Origin: JAAYCI01 sp031549285
GTDB lineage: Bacteria > Bacillota > Clostridia > Oscillospirales > Ruminococcaceae
Length of the DNA: 64,000 bases
Assembly: GCA_031549285.1 (NCBI GenBank)
Contig: JAVBPZ010000007.1
Coordinates: 72,238-136,237, forward strand
Reading direction: 5' to 3'
How positions within the stretch are numbered: position 1 is the stretch's first letter; each line of letters starts with the position of its first letter. Positions 8,783 to 16,426 of this stretch are shown here, in pieces. The translations under genes were made by a program, and so were the position numbers. The notes under the pieces were generated by a model, which saw nothing but the letters and a program-made list of their open reading frames with translations, searched no databases and was not told the DNA's origin.

Positions 8783-9565
8783 TTGGCAGAGCGAGGTTTT
8801 ACCCCGGCATCTGGCGGGGAAGAAAAACTGCTGCAAAAAAAGGTGGCGGATGCCGTGAAAACGGTACAGCACACCGGCCGGGTACAGTTTACCGGTTTTT
8901 TGAATGACCGCGAACAGCTGCTGGCCACGGCGCAACTGCGGCGGCTTTCCTGGGACGGATACACCTTTTTTGGTGGGCACAAAAGCGCAGAGCGTAGGAT
9001 GCTCTGCGTTTTTGAGGATAACAGGAATATTGTCTGGCCCATTGCGTGTTTGCGTGCTGCGGTGCGCGGGGATGCGGGGGGCCTGACCCACCGGGACTAC
9101 CTGGGCGCACTGTTGGGCGCCGGTGTGCGGCGGGACTGCGTAGGCGATATACTGCCGAATGCCGATGGCGCCACGCTGTTTGCGTCCGCGGCGGTGGCGG
9201 GCTTTTTGTGCGAAGAGGTTACCGAGGTGGGCCGCTGCCGGGTGACGGTGGAGGACGCCGGTGCCTTTGCGGATGCGGACCAGCCGGAACCGGCCGTGCA
9301 GGCACAGGCGCTGAAAAAGATCAATGTTTCTTCCCTGCGGCTGGACGCGGTGCTGGCAGCTATGCTGAAATTATCCCGCGCGGACGCGGCGGCGTTGATA
9401 AAAACCGGCCGAGTACAGGTGAACCACCTGGCGGTGGAGGATGTGCACTATACAGTGCAGGCACAGGATGTTTTTTCCATCCGCGGCCGGGGAAAATACC
9501 GCCTGGGTGCCGTGACGGGCCTTAGCCGGAAAGGCCGGATATGGGTGGAGTTCCAGGTGTACTGA
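8783..9565 (+). CDS. ylmH: YlmH family S4-domain RNA-binding protein
   Basis: YlmH is a conserved Firmicute RNA-binding protein of the division cluster, implicated in ribosome-associated functions. The family block FTGFLNDREQLLATAQLRRLSWDGYTFFGGHKSAERRMLCVF is clear. The C-terminal S4 domain starts near residue 180 (INVSSLRLDAVLAAMLKLSRADAAALIKTGRVQVNHL). The start is uncertain. No in-frame ATG exists near the N-terminus, so the TTG at 8783, 11 nt after the sepF stop, is used as the longest option; a GTG near 8843 is an alternative. Operon partner of sepF and divIVA. Confidence 0.92.
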   Translation: MAERGFTPASGGEEKLLQKKVADAVKTVQHTGRVQFTGFLNDREQLLATAQLRRLSWDGYTFFGGHKSAERRMLCVFEDNRNIVWPIACLRAAVRGDAGGLTHRDYLGALLGAGVRRDCVGDILPNADGATLFASAAVAGFLCEEVTEVGRCRVTVEDAGAFADADQPEPAVQAQALKKINVSSLRLDAVLAAMLKLSRADAAALIKTGRVQVNHLAVEDVHYTVQAQDVFSIRGRGKYRLGAVTGLSRKGRIWVEFQVY

Positions 9566-9622
9566 TGCGAAACCAAACGTGTAAAATTCAGGGCGTTTCG
9601 CCCGTGAGCTGGAGGCAGTACT

Positions 9623-10336
9623 ATGACATCGAATGATATTAGAAACGTGACGTTTGAAAGCGCCAAAAAAGGCTACCGTGCCGAGGACGTGGACGATTTC
9701 CTGCAGCTGGTTGCGCGGGAGATGGAGACGGTGGTGGCGGAAAAGGACGCCGCATTGGCAGAAAAAGACGCCGCCGTGGCATCACTGTCCGGGTACGAGG
9801 GAAAGATGCTGATTCTGGCCCAAAAGGTGGAAGAATACCGCGGGCAGGAGGACACCCTGAAAACCGCGTTGATCAACGCCCAGCGCATGGGTGAAACGGT
9901 GGTGCACGAAGCAAAGCAAAAGGCCGACTCCATTCTGCGCGAGGCCACCGGCAAGGCAGAACTGCTGCAGCAGCGGGCAGAGCGCGAAATAGACCGCGAA
10001 CAGCGCACACTGGAGCGTCTGCGCGAGGAAGTAAGCAAGTTCCGTTCCACCATTTTAAACCTGTACAAACAGCACATAGAGTCCCTTTCCGCGCTGGACG
10101 AGCCAATGGACCGGGTGGAGGATTTTATGGACGAAAACCCGCCACGTCCGCCCGCAGAAACCCAGCCGGTGGTGGAGGAAACCCTGATTTCCGCCGAGGA
10201 CCTGACGGTGGAGATACCCCCGCTGAACGTGGCGCCTGCCGCCCCGGAAGCGCTGGCGGCGGCCCTGCCGGAAGAAGAGCCGGGCACAGTGTCTGCCAGC
10301 AGCCTGTTTGAGGGGATTCCGATAGACGAAGACTGA
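9623..10336 (+). CDS. divIVA: DivIVA domain protein
   Basis: DivIVA proteins assemble at curved membranes at poles and septa through a coiled coil. The N-terminal membrane-binding segment MTSNDIRNVTFESAKKGYRAEDVDDFLQLV is characteristic. A long coiled coil runs from about residue 30 to 160 (EKDAALAEKDAAVA..., EREIDREQRTLERLREEVSKFR). An acidic, Pro-rich tail ends in FEGIPIDED. The ATG at 9623 follows CTGGAGGCAGTACT. It sits between ylmH and ileS, the usual order in Firmicutes. Confidence 0.95.
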   Translation: MTSNDIRNVTFESAKKGYRAEDVDDFLQLVAREMETVVAEKDAALAEKDAAVASLSGYEGKMLILAQKVEEYRGQEDTLKTALINAQRMGETVVHEAKQKADSILREATGKAELLQQRAEREIDREQRTLERLREEVSKFRSTILNLYKQHIESLSALDEPMDRVEDFMDENPPRPPAETQPVVEETLISAEDLTVEIPPLNVAPAAPEALAAALPEEEPGTVSASSLFEGIPIDED

Positions 10337-10497
10337 CCGCGGTATACAAAGCGCCGGATGCAAAGTAGTATCCCAAGAATGTTTCAAAAAAGTGCTACCC
10401 TATAGGAAAAATGTTTCTGTGTTTTTCCTGCCATACAAAATATAACTGGGCGGGCAGCCGCCCGGCAGCCACGGTATCCATAAGGAGGAACGAAAAG

Positions 10498-13305
10498 GTG
10501 CCCGACAACTATAACGACACGCTGAATTTACCCAAAACCGACTTTAGCATGCGTGCCGGCCTGCCCACCAAAGAGCCGGAAATGCTGCGTGATTGGGACG
10601 AAAACGACCTGTACCACAAAATGCTGGATGCCAACGAAGGCAAACCGGTGTATATTTTGCACGACGGCCCCCCGTATGCGAACGGCGACATCCACATGGG
10701 CACCGCCATGAACAAGGTGCTGAAGGATATCATTGTACGGTATAAAAACATGGCGGGGTTCAAGGCGCCGTTTGTGCCCGGCTGGGACACCCATGGTTTG
10801 CCCATAGAGCGGCGCGCATTGGAAAAAGTGGGCAAGGACCGCCACAGCATCAGTGACTATGACCTGCGCAAAATGTGCGAGGAGTTCGCCCTGCATTATG
10901 TGGATGTGCAGCGCGCAGAGTTTATCCGGCTGGGCTCGCTGGGCGAGTATGCCCACCCGTATGTCACGCTGGCGCCGGAATATGAGGCAAACCAGATTGG
11001 CGTGTTTGGCGAGATGGCCAAACGCGGCTATATTTACAAGGGCCTGAAGCCGGTCATCTGGTGCCCGAACGACCGCACCGCGCTGGCGGAGGCGGAGATT
11101 GAATACGAAGACGACCATGTGGATTCCATTTATGTGGCGTTCGACGTGGTGAAGGACAACGGCGTGCTGGAAAAAGCCGGCATTCCCGCGGCAAAGGCGG
11201 CGTTTGTTATCTGGACCACCACCACCTGGACACTGCCGGGCAACGTGGCCATCTGCATTGGCCCGCGGTTCGAGTATGTGGCGGCGAAGGTGGGCGACAG
11301 ATATTACATCCTGGCAAAAGAACGGCTGAAGGAAGCCATGGAAGCCTGCGGTATCGAGGAGTATGAAGTGGCGGCCACCTTCACCGGCAAGGACCTGGAA
11401 TGCATCGAGGCGCAGCACTGTTACCTGCCGCGTACCTCGCTGGTCATCCTGGGCGACCATGTCACGCTGGAAAGCGGCACCGGCTGCGTGCACACCGCGC
11501 CGGGGCACGGCATCGAGGACTATGAGGTGGTGACGCGGCACTACCCGCAGCTGCCCATGATAGTGCCGGTGGACGACGACGGCGTATTGACCGATGAGGC
11601 AGGCCAGTTCGAGGGGTTGTCGGTGTTTAAGGCCGGCCCGGTGATAGAGGAACATTTGGCAGAGACCGGCCATCTGCTGGGCAAGGTGCGTATAGAACAC
11701 AGCTACCCGCACTGCTGGCGCTGCCACAGCCCCATCATCTACCGTGCTACCGAGCAATGGTTCTGCTCGGTGGAGGATTTCCGTGCAAAGTCGCTGGAAG
11801 CGGTGGAGACGGTGCGCTGGATCCCGGACTGGGGCAAAGAACGTATGGCCGGCATGGTGCGGGACCGCGCGGACTGGACCATTTCGCGCCAGCGGCTGTG
11901 GGGCATGCCCATCCCGGTGTTTTACTGCGAGGACTGCGGCAAGTATGTCATCAACGAGGAAACCATTGCCGCGGTACAGGCTCTGTTCAAAAAAGAAGGC
12001 AGCGGCGCGTGGTTCAAATATACCGCCGAGGAAATTTTGCCACAGGGGTATGCCTGCCCGGCGTGCGGCGGCACCCATTGGCGCAAGGAACGCGACACCA
12101 TGGACGTGTGGTTCGATTCCGGCACCAGCCATGTGACGGTGCTGGGCGAAAACAGCCCCTGGAAGGACCACCGCTGGCCGGCGGATTTGTACCTGGAAGG
12201 TTCCGACCAATACCGTGGCTGGTTCCAGTCCTCGCTGCTGACGGCAGTGGCCACAAATGGCGCAGCACCGTACAAAACGGTGGTAAGCTGCGGCTGGACG
12301 GTGGACGGCGAAGGCCGCAAAATGTCCAAATCTCTGGGCAACGGCATTGCGCCGGAGGAAATCATCAAAGAATATGGCGCGGATATCATTCGGTTGTGGG
12401 TGGCGGCGGCGGACTATCAGCAGGACGTGCGCATCAGCAAGGATATCCTGAAGCAGCTGTCTGAGGCATACCGCAAGATCCGCAACACCGCGCGGTTCAT
12501 TTTGGGAAATATCAGCGATTTCGCGCCGGACACCGACACGGTGGACGACGCCCAGCTGACCGAGCTGGACCGCTGGGCGCTGGCGGAGCTGGATGCACTG
12601 GTTAAGGTGGCGCGCGAGGGCTATGACGGCTTTGATTTCCATAAGGTCTACCATAACCTGCACCGGTTTTGTGTCATCAGTATGTCGAATTTTTATCTTG
12701 ATATCATCAAGGATCGGCTGTACATCACCCCAGCAAAAGGGGTGGCGCGCCGTGCCGCACAAACCACCATGTTCCGCATTTTGGTGGCGCTTACCGAGAT
12801 TTTGGCCCCCATTCTGGCGTTTACCGCGCAGGAGATTTGGGACCATATTCCGGCGTTCTCCGGCAAGGAAAAATATGTGGTGATGCACGATATGCCGGCC
12901 GGCGACGCCTATGCGCTGCCGGCGGACGAGGCGGAAAAATGGGCGAAGATCATCGCAATAAGCGGTGACGTGAAAAAAGTGCTGGAAACCGCGCGCGAGC
13001 AAAAGCAAATTGGTTCTTCCCTGGAGGCGGCGGTGGTGCTGCATTGTGATGAAAAGTGGCTGGCGTTTGTACAGCCGCAACTGGAAGAATTGGCCGATAT
13101 TTTCATTGTGTCACAGGTGCTGGCCACCGGGGAGGCAGGCGGCACGCCAGGCGAAACCGAGGGTCTGGCGGTGGAGGTACAGCCCGCTGCCGGCGAAAAG
13201 TGTGAGCGGTGCTGGCAGTACCGCGAGACGGTGGGCAATGATGCATCGCATCCCGGGGTTTGCGCCCGCTGCGCGGCTATTTTGGACGAACAAGGCGAAC
13301 AATGA
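10498..13305 (+). CDS. ileS: Isoleucyl-tRNA synthetase
   Basis: Class I synthetase charging tRNA-Ile, with editing. The HIGH motif appears as HMGT at residues 66-69 within GPPYANGDIHMGTAMNK. The editing domain includes VIWTTTTWTLPGNVAI and the GTGCVHTAPGHG block. KMSKSLGN begins near residue 608. The C-terminal zinc motif is CERCWQY...CARC. The GTG at 10498 is chosen because TAAGGAGG lies 8 nt upstream and it gives VPDNYNDTLNLPKTDF, the family N-terminus; 935 residues is normal. No T-box leader is visible in the 161 bp upstream, so ileS probably shares the divIVA transcript or uses a promoter I cannot define. Confidence 0.98.
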   Translation: MPDNYNDTLNLPKTDFSMRAGLPTKEPEMLRDWDENDLYHKMLDANEGKPVYILHDGPPYANGDIHMGTAMNKVLKDIIVRYKNMAGFKAPFVPGWDTHGLPIERRALEKVGKDRHSISDYDLRKMCEEFALHYVDVQRAEFIRLGSLGEYAHPYVTLAPEYEANQIGVFGEMAKRGYIYKGLKPVIWCPNDRTALAEAEIEYEDDHVDSIYVAFDVVKDNGVLEKAGIPAAKAAFVIWTTTTWTLPGNVAICIGPRFEYVAAKVGDRYYILAKERLKEAMEACGIEEYEVAATFTGKDLECIEAQHCYLPRTSLVILGDHVTLESGTGCVHTAPGHGIEDYEVVTRHYPQLPMIVPVDDDGVLTDEAGQFEGLSVFKAGPVIEEHLAETGHLLGKVRIEHSYPHCWRCHSPIIYRATEQWFCSVEDFRAKSLEAVETVRWIPDWGKERMAGMVRDRADWTISRQRLWGMPIPVFYCEDCGKYVINEETIAAVQALFKKEGSGAWFKYTAEEILPQGYACPACGGTHWRKERDTMDVWFDSGTSHVTVLGENSPWKDHRWPADLYLEGSDQYRGWFQSSLLTAVATNGAAPYKTVVSCGWTVDGEGRKMSKSLGNGIAPEEIIKEYGADIIRLWVAAADYQQDVRISKDILKQLSEAYRKIRNTARFILGNISDFAPDTDTVDDAQLTELDRWALAELDALVKVAREGYDGFDFHKVYHNLHRFCVISMSNFYLDIIKDRLYITPAKGVARRAAQTTMFRILVALTEILAPILAFTAQEIWDHIPAFSGKEKYVVMHDMPAGDAYALPADEAEKWAKIIAISGDVKKVLETAREQKQIGSSLEAAVVLHCDEKWLAFVQPQLEELADIFIVSQVLATGEAGGTPGETEGLAVEVQPAAGEKCERCWQYRETVGNDASHPGVCARCAAILDEQGEQ

Positions 13306-13315
13306 AATACCATCG

Positions 13316-13346
13316 GGCGCGCAGGGGGACACACCCTTTGCGCGCC
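13316..13346 (+). repeat. GC-rich hairpin between ileS and lspA, no T-run
   Basis: GGCGCGCA at 13316-13323 pairs perfectly with TGCGCGCC at 13339-13346, with extra GGG/CCC pairing possible inside. It lies 10 nt after the ileS stop and just before the lspA Shine-Dalgarno (TAAGGAGA). Without a T-tract it is not a standard terminator. It may stabilise or process the mRNA between the two cistrons. Confidence 0.55.
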
Positions 13347-13368
13347 GAGGTGCCTAAGGAGAAAACTT

Positions 13369-14037
13369 TTGATTATTACAATCGTGATTTGCGCGGTGCT
13401 CATCGGCTTGGATCAGTTCTTTAAATATTTGGCGGTGCATTTTTTGGCAGGGCAACCCCCGGTTACCGTAATACCGGGTGTTTTGCAGCTTTGCTATGTG
13501 GAAAATGACGGCGCGGCATTCAGTATTTTGTCGGGACAGCAGACGCTGCTTATCATACTGACCGGCATCACCCTGCTCATTGTTGCCTACATTTTGCTGT
13601 TCCGGCGGCCGAAACAAAAGCTGGAATATGTTGCGTTGCTCATGATATTCTCCGGCGGCATGGGAAATTTGGTAAACCGCATTGCCAGCGGGTATGTGGT
13701 GGATTATTTAAACCCGCTGTTCATGCAGTTTGCGGTGTTTAACTTCGCGGACTGTTTGGTGACGGTGGGGGTGGCTCTGTTTGTTTTGGGGGTTATTTTG
13801 TCTGAGGTAAGGGCCTATAAGGAGAAAAAGAGCGGGCAGCTGGTGGATGCCGGCGACACAGCAAAAGACAAGCAGGCCGAACAGCACGAAGCTTTAGCCG
13901 CTGAACCGGACGAAAAAGCTGTTGGGGATGTGCCACCGGCGAACAACGGCGGCGCGAAAGAATCTACCGACAAAGCGCCTGCCAAAACAGAAGCAGGAAC
14001 AAATAAAAATGGAACCCAAGCCGATGAAACCCAATAG
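13369..14037 (+). CDS. lspA: Lipoprotein signal peptidase LspA (SPase II) with long charged tail
   Basis: LspA cleaves prolipoprotein signal peptides in the membrane. Four membrane helices lie within residues 1-150. Conserved blocks are DQFFKYLAV, VENDGAAFSIL, GGMGNLVNRIASGYVVDYL with Asp112 and FNFADCLVTVG with Asp128, the expected catalytic aspartates. A low-complexity charged tail of about 70 residues (Ala/Lys/Glu/Asp) follows and has no counterpart in most LspA proteins. TTG 13369 is the start: AAGGAG lies about 8 nt upstream and no suitable ATG is available. The 3' end overlaps the rluD-type gene by 29 nt. Confidence 0.94.
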   Translation: MIITIVICAVLIGLDQFFKYLAVHFLAGQPPVTVIPGVLQLCYVENDGAAFSILSGQQTLLIILTGITLLIVAYILLFRRPKQKLEYVALLMIFSGGMGNLVNRIASGYVVDYLNPLFMQFAVFNFADCLVTVGVALFVLGVILSEVRAYKEKKSGQLVDAGDTAKDKQAEQHEALAAEPDEKAVGDVPPANNGGAKESTDKAPAKTEAGTNKNGTQADETQ

Positions 14038-14944
14038 AATTGAAACGGTGGTCCTGCCACAGGATGCCGGCGTCCGGCTGGACAGCTTGCTGGCCGGGCT
14101 ATGTGGGGTGTCGCGCACGGTGGCACAGCAGTGGATTGTAAACGGCCATGTGCTGGTGAACCAAACGGGCGCCCCAAAAGGCTACCGTGTGGCGGAAGGT
14201 GACCGCCTGGCAGTGGACGTTCCGCCGCCGGTGGAAACCGATATACAAGCACAAGATATCCCGCTGGACGTGGTGTACGAGGACGCCTGCCTGCTGGTGG
14301 TGAACAAGCCAAAGGGCATGGTGGTGCACCCCGCCGCCGGTAACCCGGACGGCACGCTGGTGAATGCGCTGCTGTACCATTGCGGGGACAGCCTGTCCGG
14401 CATTGGGGGCGAAATACGGCCCGGCATCGTACACCGTATAGATAAAGATACTAGCGGCCTGCTGGTAGTGGCGAAGGACGATGCTACCCACCGGGCCCTG
14501 GCCAAGCAGTTTGCCGCCCACAGCATAGAGCGAGAATACCAAGCGGTGGTATACGGGCATTTTAAGGAAGCATCGGGCGAGATAGACGCGCCTATCGGTC
14601 GCAGCCGCACCGATCGTAAAAAAATGACGGTAACCCAGCGGGGCGCAAAACAGGCCCGCACCCACTACATGGTGCTGACGGAATATCCCGGGTTTTCCCA
14701 CCTGTCCCTGCGGCTGGAAACCGGGCGTACCCACCAGATCCGCGTGCATATGGCGGAAGTTGGCCATCCGGTGGCCGGGGATAAAGTATACGGCCCGCGC
14801 AAGGTGATTACCCAGCTGGCGGGGCAATGCCTGCACGCAAAAACGCTGGGGTTCTGCCACCCGGCCAGCGGGAAGTGGGTTTCCTTTTCCAGCCAGCTGC
14901 CGGAATATTTCACGGTGTTTTTGGACAAGCTGGCAAAAGGCTGA
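14009..14944 (+). CDS. rluD: RluA/RluD-family 23S rRNA pseudouridine synthase
   Basis: Converts specific uridines in large-subunit rRNA to pseudouridine. An S4 RNA-binding domain covers about residues 10-75 (VRLDSLLAGLCGVSRTVAQQWIVNGHVLVN). The PseudoU_synth_2 domain carries HRIDKDTSGLLVVAKDD with catalytic Asp145, and ends with LETGRTHQIRVHMAEVGHPVAGDKVYG. ATG 14009 gives 311 residues; a second ATG at 14024 is an alternative. It overlaps the end of lspA, as lspA-rluD pairs often do. Gene symbol follows family usage; the exact target uridines are not provable from sequence. Confidence 0.92.
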   Translation: MEPKPMKPNRIETVVLPQDAGVRLDSLLAGLCGVSRTVAQQWIVNGHVLVNQTGAPKGYRVAEGDRLAVDVPPPVETDIQAQDIPLDVVYEDACLLVVNKPKGMVVHPAAGNPDGTLVNALLYHCGDSLSGIGGEIRPGIVHRIDKDTSGLLVVAKDDATHRALAKQFAAHSIEREYQAVVYGHFKEASGEIDAPIGRSRTDRKKMTVTQRGAKQARTHYMVLTEYPGFSHLSLRLETGRTHQIRVHMAEVGHPVAGDKVYGPRKVITQLAGQCLHAKTLGFCHPASGKWVSFSSQLPEYFTVFLDKLAKG

Positions 14945-15022
14945 GCGAAAGAAAGCAACGCACGATGCCTTGATGTGCTGTCATAGGGTATTGCGCGTAA
15001 CTTCCAGAAGGGAAACGGTTGC

Positions 15023-15844
15023 ATGATTCAAAAACTCAGTGATATTTTGGTGGTGTCGGACATGGACGGCACCCTGCTGTCCCCCGATAAGACGCTGCAC
15101 GGGGCAAATATAGAGACCGTTCGCCTGTTTACCGCGCTAGGTGGGCGGTTTTCGGTTTCCACCGGGCGCATGCCGGCCTCCATCATTCATTACCCGGAAC
15201 TGGCCGCCCGCCTCTCGCCCTCCATTGCGGGGAACGGCACCATTATTTACGATTTTCACAACAACATCCCCCTGTGTAACCACACCCTGCCCATGCCGGT
15301 GGCAAAGCGCGCATTGCGGGAGATACTGGCAGCCTTCCCGGCGCTGGGCGCGGTGGTGATGGGCGGTGATTTCCGCGCCTACCAGGCGGCTCCTTCCAGC
15401 GAGACACAGATTTTATTTAAGGAAGAGGACATGTCCTACCTGGTGCGCCCGGCGGAAAACCTGCCCGCCAGCTGGATCAAAATAGTGTTTGCCGCGTCGC
15501 CGGACCTGCTGACGGAGGTGGAAAAATTTGTACTGGCGCAGCAATATCCAGGGGTGTATTTCCTCGCTTCTTCGCCGGTTTATTTTGAAATGATGCCGGA
15601 AGGCGTCAGCAAAGGTTCCGCCCTGAAAGAACTGTGCGGGCTGCTGTCCTGTCCGCTGGAAAATACCATCGCCATCGGCGACTATTATAACGACATCGAC
15701 CTGATGAAGGAAGCGGGTCACTCGGTGGCCATGAGCACCGCGCCCATGGAGGTGCGCATGCTGGCAGACGAGGTGACCGGCAGCAGTGAGGAAGGCGGCG
15801 TGGCACAATATCTGTATAAACTGATTCAACAATACGGCGGGTGA
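15023..15844 (+). CDS. Cof-type HAD-IIB family phosphatase
   Basis: HAD hydrolase of the Cof/YbiV subfamily, which dephosphorylates small sugar phosphates or nucleotides. Motif I is DMDGTLLS near residue 13, motif II VSTGRMPAS, motif III KGSALKELC, and motif IV IGDYYNDIDLMKEAG. The cap between motifs II and III is the IIB type. ATG 15023 follows AGAAGGGAAACGGTTGC. It stands alone after rluD with 78 bp between them. The substrate cannot be predicted. Confidence 0.9.
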   Translation: MIQKLSDILVVSDMDGTLLSPDKTLHGANIETVRLFTALGGRFSVSTGRMPASIIHYPELAARLSPSIAGNGTIIYDFHNNIPLCNHTLPMPVAKRALREILAAFPALGAVVMGGDFRAYQAAPSSETQILFKEEDMSYLVRPAENLPASWIKIVFAASPDLLTEVEKFVLAQQYPGVYFLASSPVYFEMMPEGVSKGSALKELCGLLSCPLENTIAIGDYYNDIDLMKEAGHSVAMSTAPMEVRMLADEVTGSSEEGGVAQYLYKLIQQYGG

Positions 15845-15926
15845 GGCACAGCGGCTTTGGGCGGCAGGAAAATACTATTGGATAGGGTAAGATTGCCTTG
15901 CTCAAAAAAAAGAGGTGGAATGTGCC

Positions 15927-16292
15927 ATGCGCCAGAAAGTATCCATACAGCAGTGGTTGCAAAAAATACCGAGCCTGGTTCCCCTGTGGGCGGGGCTGGT
16001 GGTGCTGATGCTGGTTTTGGCAGCGGTAAAAACCTACCCGCCGCTTTGGCCGGCGCAGGATGCAGCAAGCACCTCGCTGGCCTTTTTTTCACAGGGGGAA
16101 GACAAGGTGGCGGTGAACACCGCCCCGGTGGAGGAACTGATGCTGCTGCCGGGCATCGGCGAAGAAAAGGCACAGGCCATCATAGACTGGCGGGAAGCAA
16201 ACGGCGATTTTGCCGGGGCGCAGGATCTGCTGCAGGTACCGGGCATCGGCCCCGGCACACTGGAAAAGATACAGGACCTGGTTTGTTTTTAA
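15927..16292 (+). CDS. ComEA-like helix-hairpin-helix DNA-binding membrane protein
   Basis: Short protein (121 residues) with an N-terminal membrane anchor at about 18-38 (LVPLWAGLVVLMLVLAAV) and a C-terminal pair of helix-hairpin-helix motifs. The first is VNTAPVEELMLLPGIGEEKAQAIIDWREANGDF and the second LLQVPGIGPGTLEKI. This is the ComEA layout, the receptor that binds incoming DNA outside the membrane during competence. The usual comEC neighbour is not in the window, so a competence role is an inference. ATG 15927 is favoured over GTG 15915 because AGAGGTGG lies at the right distance. Confidence 0.82.
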   Translation: MRQKVSIQQWLQKIPSLVPLWAGLVVLMLVLAAVKTYPPLWPAQDAASTSLAFFSQGEDKVAVNTAPVEELMLLPGIGEEKAQAIIDWREANGDFAGAQDLLQVPGIGPGTLEKIQDLVCF

Positions 16293-16325
16293 GCGCCGGC
16301 AACGTGACCATGGATGTATTCTATT

Positions 16326-16344
16326 TGCCACCTTTCCGGTGGCA
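16326..16344 (+). repeat. Small hairpin between the ComEA-like gene and ppk1
   Basis: TGCCACC and GGTGGCA form a perfect 7-bp stem with a TTTCC loop. No T-run follows, so termination is doubtful. It lies in the 134-bp gap before ppk1. Confidence 0.4.
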
Positions 16345-16426
16345 GGTCCCATGAAATTAGTGACTAGCTCTCGTTACCCCACAAACAGTTTGGCAGAAAC
16401 ACCCCCTGCGGAAGGGAGGCATGCAG

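Noticed and set aside
10337..10497. Search for a T-box or promoter upstream of ileS
   Set aside because: No specifier loop, no GGTGGTACCGCG-like sequence and no terminator. The candidate -35/-10 pair near 10382-10405 has a spacer of only 12 bp.
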